A stretch of DNA of 64,000 bases from positions 1 through 64,000 of the forward strand of contig NZ_MUNS01000028.1 in NCBI RefSeq assembly GCF_002002705.1. Direction: 5' to 3'. Under the pieces are notes generated by a model. That model saw nothing but the letters and a program-made list of their open reading frames with translations. It was not told where the DNA came from and did no database searches. The translations under genes and the position numbers were made by a program. This DNA comes from Polaromonas sp. C04 (lineage in GTDB: Bacteria > Pseudomonadota > Gammaproteobacteria > Burkholderiales > Burkholderiaceae_C). Each line of letters starts with the position of its first letter. The first letter of the stretch is position 1. Shown one piece after another: positions 27,303 to 37,542 of this stretch.

Positions 27303-27956
27303 ATGCGCACCTTCGGCACCCCCGAATTCCTGTTCATCCTCGAAGCCGCCCGCTGGACGCTGGCGCTGTCGGTCATCGCGTTCATTGGCGGCGCCATCGG
27401 CGGCCTGGCCGTCGCGCTCAGCCGCACGTCCGATGTGGCGCTGCTGCGCGCCATGTCGGCCGGCTTCATTCAGCTGTTCCAGGGCACGCCGCTGCTGCTG
27501 CAGCTGTTCCTGATCTTTTTTGGCGCGCCGGTGCTCGGCTTCGACATCAATCCATGGATTGCCGCGGGTACCGCGCTGGTGCTCAACAGCAGCGCCTTCC
27601 TCGGGCAGATCTGGCGCGGCTGCATCGAAGCCGTTCCGCGCGGTCAGTGGGAAGCGGCCGAGGCACTCAGCCTGTCGTACCGCTCGCGCATGCGCGACGT
27701 GGTTCTGCCGCAGGCCCTGCGCATTGCGGTGGCCCCTACCGTCGGCTACATGGTGCAGATCATCAAGGGCACGTCGCTGGCCGCGATCATCGGTTTCACC
27801 GAAGTCACGCGCGCCGGCCAGATCATCAACAATGCCACCTTTCAGCCGCTCGTCGTGTTCAGCGTCGTGGCGGCCATTTACTTCGTGCTGTGCTGGCCGC
27901 TATCGCTGCTGGCCGCACGAATGGAGCGCCGCCACAAGGCGGCGGTCGCACGCTGA
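27303..27956 (+). CDS. Amino-acid ABC transporter permease (second)
   Basis: A 217-residue HisQ/HisM-type permease beginning MRTFGTPEFLFILEAARWTL. It has GTPLLLQLFLIFFGAPVLG and the EAA loop IEAVPRGQWEAAEALSLS. It starts 11 bases after the first permease and pairs with it as a heterodimer in the inner membrane. Confidence 0.93.
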   Translation: MRTFGTPEFLFILEAARWTLALSVIAFIGGAIGGLAVALSRTSDVALLRAMSAGFIQLFQGTPLLLQLFLIFFGAPVLGFDINPWIAAGTALVLNSSAFLGQIWRGCIEAVPRGQWEAAEALSLSYRSRMRDVVLPQALRIAVAPTVGYMVQIIKGTSLAAIIGFTEVTRAGQIINNATFQPLVVFSVVAAIYFVLCWPLSLLAARMERRHKAAVAR

Positions 27957-28017
27957 GCGCCCGCTCTTTTGGCATCCCCGATTTCCATCCCCTGACGTTA
28001 ACTACGGAGACTTCACC

Positions 28018-28830
28018 ATGATTCATGCTCAAAACCGCCGCCACTTCGGCACTACTGCAGCCGCCCTGGGCCTCACGGCCGTGCTGCCCGCGTGGCTGTC
28101 CTGCGCCAATGCACAGACCGTCGAAGACATCAAGAAGAAGGGCGAACTCACGGTGGGGCTGCTGGTCGATTTCCCGCCTTACGGCACCCTCAACAGCAGC
28201 AATCAGCCCGATGGCTACGACGCCGACGTGGCGCGGCTGCTGGCCAAGGACCTGGGCGTCAAGCTCAAGCTGGTGCCGGTCACCGGGCCGAACCGCATTC
28301 CGTTCCTGATCACGAACAAGGTCGATCTGCTGGTGGCCTCGCTCGCGATCACGCCCGAGCGTGCCAAGCAGGTGCAGTTTTCCAAGCCTTACGCGGCTGC
28401 AACCATCGTGCTGTATGGCCTCAAGAAACTCCCGATCAAGAGCCCGGCCGACCTCAAGACCCTGCGCGTGGGCGTGGCGCGTGCCAGCACGCAGGACATC
28501 GCCCTGACGGCCGTGGCGCCCGAAGGCACCGAGATCCGCCGCTTCGATGACGACGCATCGGCCATGCAGGCGCTGATGTCGGGGCAGGTCGATGCCATCG
28601 GCTGCTCGACCACCGTCGCTGCGCAAATTGCCAAGCGCGCGCCCGCCAACACCTACGAAGAAAAATTCGTGCTGCGCCAGCAGGAGATGGCCGTGGCGCT
28701 GCGCCCCGGGCAGACGGAGCTGCTCAAGGCGGTGAACGACTTTGTCGAGCGCAACAAGGCCAATGGCGAGTTGAACAAGCTGTACCAGAAGTGGCTCGGC
28801 ACCGACTTCCCGGTGATGAAGGGCTCCTGA
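28018..28830 (+). CDS. Periplasmic amino-acid-binding protein of the ABC transporter
   Basis: A 270-residue solute-binding protein (SBP_bac_3 family). A twin-arginine-like start MIHAQNRRHFGTTAAALG leads into a signal peptide cleaved near SCANAQ. The ligand-binding domain shows LTVGLLVDFPPYGTLNSS, DVARLLAKDLGVKLKLVPV and the RVGVARASTQDIAL hinge. GGAG precedes the ATG. The set of two permeases, binding protein and ATPase makes a polar amino-acid importer; the ligand cannot be named. Confidence 0.92.
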   Translation: MIHAQNRRHFGTTAAALGLTAVLPAWLSCANAQTVEDIKKKGELTVGLLVDFPPYGTLNSSNQPDGYDADVARLLAKDLGVKLKLVPVTGPNRIPFLITNKVDLLVASLAITPERAKQVQFSKPYAAATIVLYGLKKLPIKSPADLKTLRVGVARASTQDIALTAVAPEGTEIRRFDDDASAMQALMSGQVDAIGCSTTVAAQIAKRAPANTYEEKFVLRQQEMAVALRPGQTELLKAVNDFVERNKANGELNKLYQKWLGTDFPVMKGS

Positions 28831-28846
28831 AACGCGCGAGGCTGCC

Positions 28847-29621
<775 letters not shown>

Positions 29622-29632
<11 letters not shown>

Positions 29633-30590
29633 AAGCCAGCAAGGGACCAGTGCGCTGGATGTCGTGACGTTGGGCGAAGCCATGCTGCTGCTGGTGGCCG
29701 ATACGCCCGGGCCGCTGGAAGACGCCGCAGCGTTTCACAAGCGCACGGCCGGCGCCGAAACCAATGTCGCCATCGGCCTGGCGCGGCTGGGCCTGCGGGT
29801 CGGCTGGGCGAGCCGGCTGGGCACGGACATGATGGGGCGCTACCTGATCAAGGCCATGGCGCGTGAAGGCATCGACTGCTCGCGCGTGGTGTGCGATGCC
29901 ACGCAGCGGACCGGCCTTCAGCTCAAGGGCCGAGTCACGGACGGCAGCGATCCGCCCACGGAATACCACCGCCAGGGCTCGGCGGCCAGCCACATGGGCG
30001 TGAATGACATCGATGAGGCCTGGCTCCTGTCGGCGCGGCACCTGCACGCCACTGGCGTGTTTGCCGCCGTTTCGGCCACGACGCTGCCGCTCGTGCGCAA
30101 GAGCATGGAGCTGATGCGCGACGCCGACCGCAGCGTGTCGTTCGATCCCAACCTGCGCCCCACCCTGTGGGCCACGCCCGGGCGCATGCGCGAGGCCATC
30201 AACGAGCTGGCTGCATGCGCGCACTGGGTGTTGCCCGGCCTGGAGGAGGGCCGTTTCTTGACTGGCGAAGACACGGCCGAAGGCATTGCCCGCTTTTACC
30301 GCCGGCGCGGCGCCAGCCTGGTGGTGGTCAAGCTCGGCAGTGCGGGCGCCTACTTCGACGGCGAGGCCGGCAGCGGCCATGTGCCGGCCTTTGCGGTGGC
30401 CAAGGTGGTGGACACCGTGGGCGCCGGCGACGGTTTTGCGGTCGGCGTTATCAGTGCGCTGCTCGAGGGCTTGAGCGTGCCCCAGGCCGTTCGGCGCGGG
30501 GCCTGGATCGGCGCGCGCGCCGTGCAGGTGCTGGGCGACAGCGAAGGCCTGCCGACCCGCGCCGAACTGGACGCGGCGGCGCTGCCTTAA
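29622..30590 (+). CDS. PfkB-family sugar kinase, probably 2-dehydro-3-deoxygluconokinase
   Basis: A 322-residue ribokinase-family enzyme. VVTLGEAMLLLVADTPGPL at the start, the GAETNVAIGLARLGL glycine-rich region, and the catalytic anion hole DTVGAGDGFAVGV near the C-terminus are clear. Closest family type is KdgK, which phosphorylates KDG in the Entner-Doudoroff side path; other PfkB substrates are possible. It overlaps the upstream ATPase gene by 11 bases and is convergent, with a 4-base overlap, with the reductase gene. Confidence 0.85.
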
Positions 30591-31318
30591 ACCTGAACCA
30601 GCCGGGCCTGCTCGCCGCGCCGCGCGGTGTGCTGGCCGGTCAGCACAAAGTCGTGTTGCCGGTTCTCCGCGCCCATGAACTGCCACAGGCTGGGATCGCT
30701 GCGGGTCCATTGGCCTGCAAGGCCGGGCGCGGGGGCCGCGACCACGATCGGCAACGCAGGCGTCTTGATGGTCACCGGCATGAGCAGGAATACGAGCTCG
30801 GTGCGCTGTCCGGCCAGGTCGTTGGCGAATTCACAGCCAATCAGCCCGGCGCCCATGATGACGACGTGTTTGCTATGGTTTTGGGAGCTATCAGTGCCCA
30901 CCAGTCGGGCGTGGAACGCCGAGAAGTCTTGCAAGGAGTTGACCGACAGCACGCGGTCGGCCGCATCGCCCGCGAGTGGCACGCGCATCGCCTGTGCGCC
31001 GGTGGCCAGCATCAGATCGCGGTAGACAAACTTGCCGTGCGAGGTCGTCACGACGCGCCGCACCGGATCGATGGCCTGTACGCGTGTGTGCGCCAGCAGC
31101 GTCACGTTCTGCGTTTCGACCGGTTTGGCGGCCGGCGTGCTCACCAGTTGCGCGGGCGAGCGGCCCTGCGCGAACGCATTGGACAGCGAGGGCTTGGCAT
31201 AGAAGTCGCCGCTGTCGGCCGTGATCAGCAGCACCGGCGCGGTGGCATCGCGTTTGCGCAATTCGCGCACCGTGGTCCAGCCCGCCAGACCTGCGCCGAT
31301 GATGATGAGTGGTTGCAT
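30587..31318 (-). CDS. Rubredoxin-reductase-like flavoprotein with an internal deletion
   Basis: A 243-residue frame that starts as a pyridine-nucleotide-disulfide reductase (PLIIIGAGLAGWTTVRELRK; LMLATGAQAMRVPL) and reaches the second Rossmann motif VVIMGAGLIGCEFANDLAG. Homologues continue for over 100 residues through the NADH-binding domain. Here it jumps to the C-terminal cap MPVTIKTPALPIVV and VLTGQHTARRGEQARL. Full-length relatives are about 380-390 residues, so the NADH domain is largely lost in frame. It also has an insertion (GTDSSQNHSK) matching a repeat-B half copy. Activity is doubtful. Confidence 0.8.
   Translation of the reverse strand: MQPLIIIGAGLAGWTTVRELRKRDATAPVLLITADSGDFYAKPSLSNAFAQGRSPAQLVSTPAAKPVETQNVTLLAHTRVQAIDPVRRVVTTSHGKFVYRDLMLATGAQAMRVPLAGDAADRVLSVNSLQDFSAFHARLVGTDSSQNHSKHVVIMGAGLIGCEFANDLAGQRTELVFLLMPVTIKTPALPIVVAAPAPGLAGQWTRSDPSLWQFMGAENRQHDFVLTGQHTARRGEQARLVQV
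30872..30892 (-). repeat. Repeat B half copy inside the reductase gene
   Basis: GCTATGGTTTTGGGAGCTATC is the terminal palindrome. It encodes the extra residues between the FAD domain and HVVIMGAGLIG. Confidence 0.4.
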
Positions 31319-31326
31319 CGCTTCCT

Positions 31327-31404
31327 TCAGATCCCGACGATTTCGAAGTCGGCCTTGGCCACGCCGCCGAGACAGGTTTTGGTGGGGTTGCTGCCTTTTG
31401 CCCA
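31327..31404 (-). pseudogene. Rubredoxin gene remnant
   Basis: The last 25 codons before a stop at 31327, on the same strand and directly upstream of the reductase, read WAKGSNPTKTCLGG then VAKADFEIVGI. This parallels rubredoxin's WTCPECGxRKxDFEMVEI ending, with only one of the two C-terminal cysteines kept. No upstream CxxC half remains. It is interpreted as an eroded rubredoxin. Confidence 0.45.
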
Positions 31405-31422
31405 TTCCTTCAGGAGTTGCTC

Positions 31423-31545
31423 ATGCCCACCGCTTTAAACTTTGCCTCCGTCAAGCTCCCCGCCGCGCGGGTGGCGGACGCCCGGATGTCCGCCCAGGCC
31501 CTGCGCCGGTCGGTGGCGAGCCAGATCGAGGAAAGACCTGAATGA
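31423..31545 (+). CDS. Small hypothetical protein
   Basis: A 40-residue frame starting MPTALNFASVKLPAARV, with AGGAG six bases before the ATG. The stop overlaps the ATG of the next gene as ATGA, supporting real translation. It is rich in Ala and Arg, with no recognised domain. Confidence 0.5.
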   Translation: MPTALNFASVKLPAARVADARMSAQALRRSVASQIEERPE

Positions 31546-31787
31546 ACAACCTGTCCGACCTGCAGTCGCTCGGCTTCACGCTGCCCAGCCCGGCCTACCT
31601 TTTCGGTGCCATTGTTTTCGGACTCATCGGCCTGGTCGCGTGGCGCTACGGCAAGAAGATGCAGCGCCCGGCCACCAAATGGCTCGGCGTGGCGCTGATG
31701 TTCTATCCCTACGTGATCTCGCCGACCTGGCTGCTGTATATCGTCGGGCTGGCGCTGTGCGCCGGCCTGTTCTATGACCGCGGCTGA
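31542..31787 (+). CDS. Small two-segment membrane protein
   Basis: An 81-residue protein with two strong hydrophobic segments: LFGAIVFGLIGLVAWRYG (about 20-37) and YVISPTWLLYIVGLALCAGL (about 57-77). A basic linker (KKMQRPATKW) lies between them. Function unknown. It is translationally coupled to the 40-residue ORF. Confidence 0.75.
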   Translation: MNNLSDLQSLGFTLPSPAYLFGAIVFGLIGLVAWRYGKKMQRPATKWLGVALMFYPYVISPTWLLYIVGLALCAGLFYDRG

Positions 31788-31799
31788 ACGCCCCAACGA

Positions 31800-32192
31800 T
31801 CACTTATGGCATGCGGGCGAGCCCGGGCTCGTGGCCTGTTTCAGATAGGCAATCAGATCGGCCCGGTCTTTCGGATCGGGCACGCCGTCGTAGGTCATGG
31901 CGGTGCCGGGCACCATCTTGAGCGGACTCTTCAGAAACTGGTCGAGCGTCTTCTCGTTCCAGACGATTTTCGAGTTCTTCATGGCCGGCGAATAGGCAAA
32001 GCCGGGCACGCTGCCGGCCAGGCGCCCGAACAGGCCGCAGTGGCGCGGCCCGACCCGGTCATAGGCGAGCGCGTGGCAGGCCAGGCAACGTGTGTAGATC
32101 TGCTCGCCGCGCACCGCGTCCGGCGCTGCTGCCACGCAGGCAGTCGTGCCCAACGCGAGCAGGCTGGCGAGCACCAGCCCGCGGATCTTCAT
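31800..32192 (-). CDS. Class I cytochrome c
   Basis: A 130-residue exported monohaem cytochrome. The signal peptide ends near CVAAA. Haem site CLACH is at residues 36-40 and the distal methionine is probably Met99 in VPGTAMTYDGV, giving His/Met ligation. It overlaps the upstream ferritin-like gene by 4 bases, so the two are co-translated. A role in electron transfer coupled to that protein is inference. Confidence 0.92.
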   Translation of the reverse strand: MKIRGLVLASLLALGTTACVAAAPDAVRGEQIYTRCLACHALAYDRVGPRHCGLFGRLAGSVPGFAYSPAMKNSKIVWNEKTLDQFLKSPLKMVPGTAMTYDGVPDPKDRADLIAYLKQATSPGSPACHK

Positions 32193-32761
32193 GACATGAA
32201 GGCGGAAGGAACCGACGGCAGGCCCAGCGCCTGCCGCAAGATCGCCCAGTGCATGGCCTCGTCGCCCAGGATGCTGGCCGACGCCTTGGCGAGGTCACGG
32301 TTGCCAAACAGCGGCACCGCGCCGAGGTAGGCGCTCACGGCGCCCTGTTCCAGCTGGGCCGCGAACTTGAGCACGTCGGCCTGCGTCTTGAGCTGATCCA
32401 CCGGGAAGTTGTATTTGTCCCTCGCGACCACTGCCTTGCCGCCCAATTTTTGAATGGTCGTGGAGAGCAGGTCCGCGTGCTCCTTATGCTGGCCCTGGAA
32501 GGTCACCGCGAGGTCGAGCACGGGTTTTTCCAGCAGCTTGCTCTCGGCGCCCACCTGGTAGGCGGCAATGGCTTCGAGCTCGGCGCCGAGCGCGGTGTTG
32601 AGAATCTGGATGTCGCCGGCCTTGCCGCTGCCGTGCTTGGCCGCGAGCGCGTCATTGCCCGCGAGCAGGGCAATTGCAGCACCAGACAGAACCAGGCCGC
32701 CGGAGCGACCCAAAAACAAACGCCGCGCAGCGACGGGGGTGGGCATCAGGAAAAATGACAT
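32189..32761 (-). CDS. Ferritin-like domain protein, exported
   Basis: A 190-residue protein. The N-terminus (PVAARRLFLGRSGGLVLSG) is a twin-arginine-like signal. Helices with carboxylate/histidine patterns follow: LGAELEAIAAYQVGAESKLL, FQGQHKEHADLLSTTIQKLG and DEAMHWAILRQALG, as in ferritin-like four-helix bundles. It likely holds a di-iron or similar site in the periplasm. Its pairing with cytochrome c suggests a redox function not yet defined. Confidence 0.8.
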   Translation of the reverse strand: MSFFLMPTPVAARRLFLGRSGGLVLSGAAIALLAGNDALAAKHGSGKAGDIQILNTALGAELEAIAAYQVGAESKLLEKPVLDLAVTFQGQHKEHADLLSTTIQKLGGKAVVARDKYNFPVDQLKTQADVLKFAAQLEQGAVSAYLGAVPLFGNRDLAKASASILGDEAMHWAILRQALGLPSVPSAFMS

Positions 32762-32900
32762 GACAAACTCCTCAGTGGGTTGGATTTTTCAAAGGCTCCC
32801 CGCGCGTTCGGGGCTGTTCCTGACCCATTAGATGGAGCTGCGCGCCGCCACGTTCCCGCGATGGGGCCGTGCGCGCGTGTCACGCCTGCACAAGGCCGAA

Positions 32901-34286
<1,386 letters not shown>

Positions 34287-34292
34287 GATGCT

Positions 34293-35027
34293 TTAGTCGG
34301 TGGTGTTGAGTTGCGCCAGGCGTTCGGGCGTGCCGACATCGGTCCAGGCCCCCAGGTACAGCTCGGCGCTGATCTGCCCATTGTCCATCGCGGCGCGCAA
34401 CAGGGGTGCCAGCGGGGTCTTGACGCCGTGCGGGTTGCCGCTGGGCACGTCGCAATATGGCGGCTCGAACAGCGCCCGGCGGTACAGGGCGATGGTGCTG
34501 AAGGTGTATTTCTGCTCCGCATGGTTGAGCGCCAGCCCCTGCGGCGAGAGCCCGAAATCGCCCTTGGGGTTGTGCGCCGGATTCGGCACCAGCCACAGGT
34601 GAGCCAGCTTGCCGCTGGCGGCAAAGCGCTCGAACGCGGCCTGCGTGAACGCGAAATCGGGCGCGAACACGTCGCCGGCCAGTACCCAGAACACATCGGC
34701 GAGCAGCGGCAACGCGCGCACGATGCCGCCCGCCGTCTCCAGCGCGCCGCCAAAGTCGCGGCCTTCGTGAGAGTATGAAATTGATAGCGCACTGCGCAGA
34801 TTCAGTAAGGGCTGCAGGCCGAATTGATGCTCAATCTGCTCGCCCAGCCAGGCCGTGTTGACCACCAGCCGATCAAAGCCGCCGCGCCCCAGCGCTTCCA
34901 TCGGCCACTGCATCAGCGGCTTGCCGCGCACCCTCAAGAGTGGCTTGGGGCAGTCGTCAGTCAAGGGCCGCATGCGCTCGCCGCGGCCGGCGGCGAGGAT
35001 CATGGCGCAAGCAGGAGGCGGGGTCAT
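34293..35027 (-). CDS. murU: N-acetylmuramate alpha-1-phosphate uridylyltransferase
   Basis: A 244-residue nucleotidyltransferase with MILAAGRGERMRPLTDD (9-25) and KPLLRVRGKPLMQW. It makes UDP-MurNAc from MurNAc-1-phosphate in the recycling route begun by AmgK. Residues about 68-85 (from FG LQPLLNLRSALSIS) interrupt the usual FG..YSHEG continuity; they match a repeat-B copy in frame. The start MTPPPACAM gives the normal N-terminus. Forms an operon with pepP. Confidence 0.88.
   Translation of the reverse strand: MTPPPACAMILAAGRGERMRPLTDDCPKPLLRVRGKPLMQWPMEALGRGGFDRLVVNTAWLGEQIEHQFGLQPLLNLRSALSISYSHEGRDFGGALETAGGIVRALPLLADVFWVLAGDVFAPDFAFTQAAFERFAASGKLAHLWLVPNPAHNPKGDFGLSPQGLALNHAEQKYTFSTIALYRRALFEPPYCDVPSGNPHGVKTPLAPLLRAAMDNGQISAELYLGAWTDVGTPERLAQLNTTD
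34773..34824 (+). repeat. Repeat B copy inside murU
   Basis: The element runs from GTATGAAATTGATAGC through AGTAAGGGCTGCAGGCCGAA and aligns along its length with the copy at 37414-37466 and the minus-strand copies at 16041-16093 and 62114-62163. The murU frame passes through it without a stop. Confidence 0.65.
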
Positions 35028-35103
35028 GCGGGGCAGTGTAGCGGGCGCGCCGGACGCGGCGCCGACCGCCTCCCGGAACGGACGGCCGCGCCATTCCATC
35101 TAA

Positions 35104-35119
35104 CGTATGAATGCATACG
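35104..35119 (+). promoter_or_regulatory. Palindrome upstream of folE
   Basis: CGTATGAATGCATACG is a perfect inverted repeat with 6-bp arms, just ahead of the preferred folE start (35140). It may be an operator; no factor can be assigned. Confidence 0.25.
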
Positions 35120-35139
35120 CACAACCGTCAGGAAACCCC

Positions 35140-35877
35140 ATGCTGAGAACCCTGGAAACATCACCTCCGATCCTCAAGGGCAGTGCGCTGCCCGCGCTGC
35201 TGAGCGCGTCCGACCGCATCCGCTACCGGCTGATCGGCGCCGGCTGCCGCTACCACGCCAACGACAACATCTCGGCCTTCATCAAGGAGGGCGAGCTCGA
35301 CGAGTTGAAGGCCGAGGTGCAGAGCAAGATGCAGGAGGTGTTGCATGCGCTGGTGATCGATACGCAGAACGACCACAACACGAACGGCACGCCCGAGCGC
35401 GTGGCCCGCATGTTCCTGACCGAGGTCTTTCGCGGGCGCTATGTCCCGATGCCGGCGGTCACCGAATTCCCCAATGCCTCGCATCTGGACCAGTTGATGA
35501 TCGTCGGCCCCATCACCGTACGCAGCGCCTGCTCGCACCACCTGTGCCCGATCATGGGCAAGGTGTGGATCGGCATCCTGCCCAACGAACATTCGAACCT
35601 GATCGGTCTGTCCAAGTACGCCCGCATCTGCGACTGGATCATGGGCCGCCCGCAGATCCAGGAGGAGGCAATCATGATGCTCGCCGACGAGCTGGAGCGG
35701 CGCGTGAAGCCCGACGGCCTGGCGCTGGTGCTGGAGTCCGATCACTTCTGCATGCAGTGGCGCGGCGTGAAAGACAGCGATGCGAGCATGACCAACAGCG
35801 TGATGCGCGGCGCCTTCCTGAAGGACGCCACGCTGCGCCGCGAGTTTCTGTCCCTGCTGAGCAAGAAAAGCGCCTGA
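35140..35877 (+). CDS. folE: GTP cyclohydrolase I
   Basis: A 245-residue enzyme making dihydroneopterin triphosphate from GTP for folate. Zinc and active-site motif SACSHHLCPIMGKVWIGILP includes Cys131 and the His pair 133-134; the third ligand is the Cys in SDHFCMQWRG. THNHNGTPERVARMF-like DTQNDHNTNGTPERVA is also seen. AGGAAA precedes ATG 35140, whereas in-frame ATG 35107 lacks a ribosome site. A 50-residue N-terminal extension is longer than in E. coli. Confidence 0.92.
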   Translation: MLRTLETSPPILKGSALPALLSASDRIRYRLIGAGCRYHANDNISAFIKEGELDELKAEVQSKMQEVLHALVIDTQNDHNTNGTPERVARMFLTEVFRGRYVPMPAVTEFPNASHLDQLMIVGPITVRSACSHHLCPIMGKVWIGILPNEHSNLIGLSKYARICDWIMGRPQIQEEAIMMLADELERRVKPDGLALVLESDHFCMQWRGVKDSDASMTNSVMRGAFLKDATLRREFLSLLSKKSA

Positions 35878-35971
35878 GTCGCGCTACGGCGCTTGACCGG
35901 TCGTAGTGGGCCGCATTGGCATTTTCAGTTGCATGCCGTATAACCGGGACGCCTGAACACTCCTAACCGCC

Positions 35972-36595
35972 ATGCAGAACCTCGAGCTTTTTGTACTGAC
36001 CGCACTGATCGTGAGCATGGCGCCCGGCCCGGACACTCTGTACCTGGTGCGACGCGCTGCGGCGGGCGGCTGGCGCAGCGGCATGCTCGCGGCGCTTGGC
36101 ATCGGCACGGGCTGCTCGGTCCACGTGCTTGCGGCGACCATCGGTCTGTCGGCCCTGATCGCGTCCACGCCGGCGATGTTCGCCGTCGTCAAGTGGCTCG
36201 GCGCCGGCTACCTGGTGTACATGGGCGCAGCGCAGATACGCGCGTCGCTGCGCCGGCGCGAGGCGCACGCGCAGCCCCCGATGGATGCCTCGCGCCGGGT
36301 GTACTTCCAGGGCTTTCTCACCAACGCGCTCAACCCCAAGGTGCTGCTGGTGTTCGTCGCCCTGCTGCCGCAATTCGTCAGCCACGATGCGCCCCGCAAG
36401 TCGCTGGCGTTTTTGCTGTTGGGGCTCACCTACCTGTTTGTCTGCACGACGTGGTACCTCATCCTGGCCGTGCTGGTGTCCCATGCGCGCCGGCGGGTTT
36501 CCGCCAACTCCCGGCTGGTGGCCTGGGCGAATCGCGCGGCCGGCAGCCTGTTCATCTGGTTTGGCGTGCGCCTGCTCATCCCGCGAGGCCTGTGA
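35972..36595 (+). CDS. LysE/RhtB-family amino-acid exporter
   Basis: A 207-residue, six-segment membrane protein. It begins MQNLELFVLTALIVSMAPGP; the MAPGPDTLYLVRRAAAGGWR motif is typical of the LysE superfamily. GFLTNALNPKVLLVFVALLPQ follows. Such proteins export amino acids or homoserine lactones. It stands 27 bases before chaC. Confidence 0.9.
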   Translation: MQNLELFVLTALIVSMAPGPDTLYLVRRAAAGGWRSGMLAALGIGTGCSVHVLAATIGLSALIASTPAMFAVVKWLGAGYLVYMGAAQIRASLRRREAHAQPPMDASRRVYFQGFLTNALNPKVLLVFVALLPQFVSHDAPRKSLAFLLLGLTYLFVCTTWYLILAVLVSHARRRVSANSRLVAWANRAAGSLFIWFGVRLLIPRGL

Positions 36596-36622
36596 CACGG
36601 CCGGCCCGCGAAGGATGAGCCT

Positions 36623-37354
36623 TTGAGTTCCCCGCCTTTCAGGCACGTCCCGCAATTGCAGGGCAAGGTGATCCCGCCCGACCAGTCCGAGCTGCGTGTC
36701 ACGCCGGAACTCATTGCCACCTGGGATGAGCGGGCGCGTTTGAATGGTCTGGGTCCGCGCTGGCGTCTGTCCGATCATGAGCTGGACGCCTCCCGGCGCG
36801 CCATGCTGGGTGACTGCGGCAGCGCACAAGACATCTGGGTCTTCGGCTACGGCTCCCTCATGTGGGACCCCGGCTTTCACTTCGAGGAAGTTCGGCTGGC
36901 CGACATCGAGGGCTGGCAGCGCCGCTTTTGCATCAGGCTCGAGATCGGCCGCGGCTCACCGCAGCGACCGGCCCTGATGCTCGGGCTGGAACCCGGCGCC
37001 GGCCACTGCCAAGGCGTCGCCTTCCGCATTGCCGGCGCGTGCGCCGAATGCGAGAGCGACATCGTCTGGCGCCGCGAGATGCTGCAGGGTCACTATCGCC
37101 CGTTCCGCGCGCCAGTCGCGACGCCGCAAGGCCCGATCAACGCTCTGGTGTTCGGCACCAACACGGCGCACGCACAGTACGTTGGCGACCTGCCAATCAG
37201 GCAGGCCGCAGCGATCATCGCCACAGGCGAAGGCGACCTGGGCACGAACCGCCAGTACCTGGAAAACCTCGTCGCGCATTTCGAGGAATTCAGGATCGAG
37301 GAGGATTACCTCAGGCGGCTGCTGGTGCAGGTGCAGGCGTGCAGCGCCGCCTGA
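36623..37354 (+). CDS. ChaC-like gamma-glutamylcyclotransferase
   Basis: A 243-residue protein. The signature VFGYGSLMWDPGFHF (substrate-binding GYGSL) lies near residue 73; DLPIRQAAAIIATGEGDLG and NRQYLENLVAHFEEFRI fit the ChaC family, which cleaves glutathione to 5-oxoproline and Cys-Gly. The start is TTG, with AAGGA eight bases upstream; the nearby ATG 36615 is out of frame and stops at once. Confidence 0.88.
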   Translation: MSSPPFRHVPQLQGKVIPPDQSELRVTPELIATWDERARLNGLGPRWRLSDHELDASRRAMLGDCGSAQDIWVFGYGSLMWDPGFHFEEVRLADIEGWQRRFCIRLEIGRGSPQRPALMLGLEPGAGHCQGVAFRIAGACAECESDIVWRREMLQGHYRPFRAPVATPQGPINALVFGTNTAHAQYVGDLPIRQAAAIIATGEGDLGTNRQYLENLVAHFEEFRIEEDYLRRLLVQVQACSAA

Positions 37355-37413
37355 TTCGCGAAGCAGCACGCAATGCCTGCCGGCGCGCAGTCAAGGTCAC
37401 TGCTGCCATGGAA

Positions 37414-37466
37414 GTATCAAATTTATAGCGCACCGCCTGGATCGGATATGGGCTACAGGTTGAAAT
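37414..37466 (+). repeat. Repeat B copy between chaC-like gene and antiporter
   Basis: GTATCAAATTTATAGCGCAC opens and GGATATGGGCTACAGG then GAAAT closes the element. Apart from this copy, the 188-base gap (37355-37542) shows no gene or clear promoter. Confidence 0.65.
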
Positions 37467-37542
37467 GATCTAAAAACAGGTGTACGCGGTTCGCACCCGC
37501 AGGTAATGACACGCCGCCACAATCTGCCCCGACAATCGAGCC

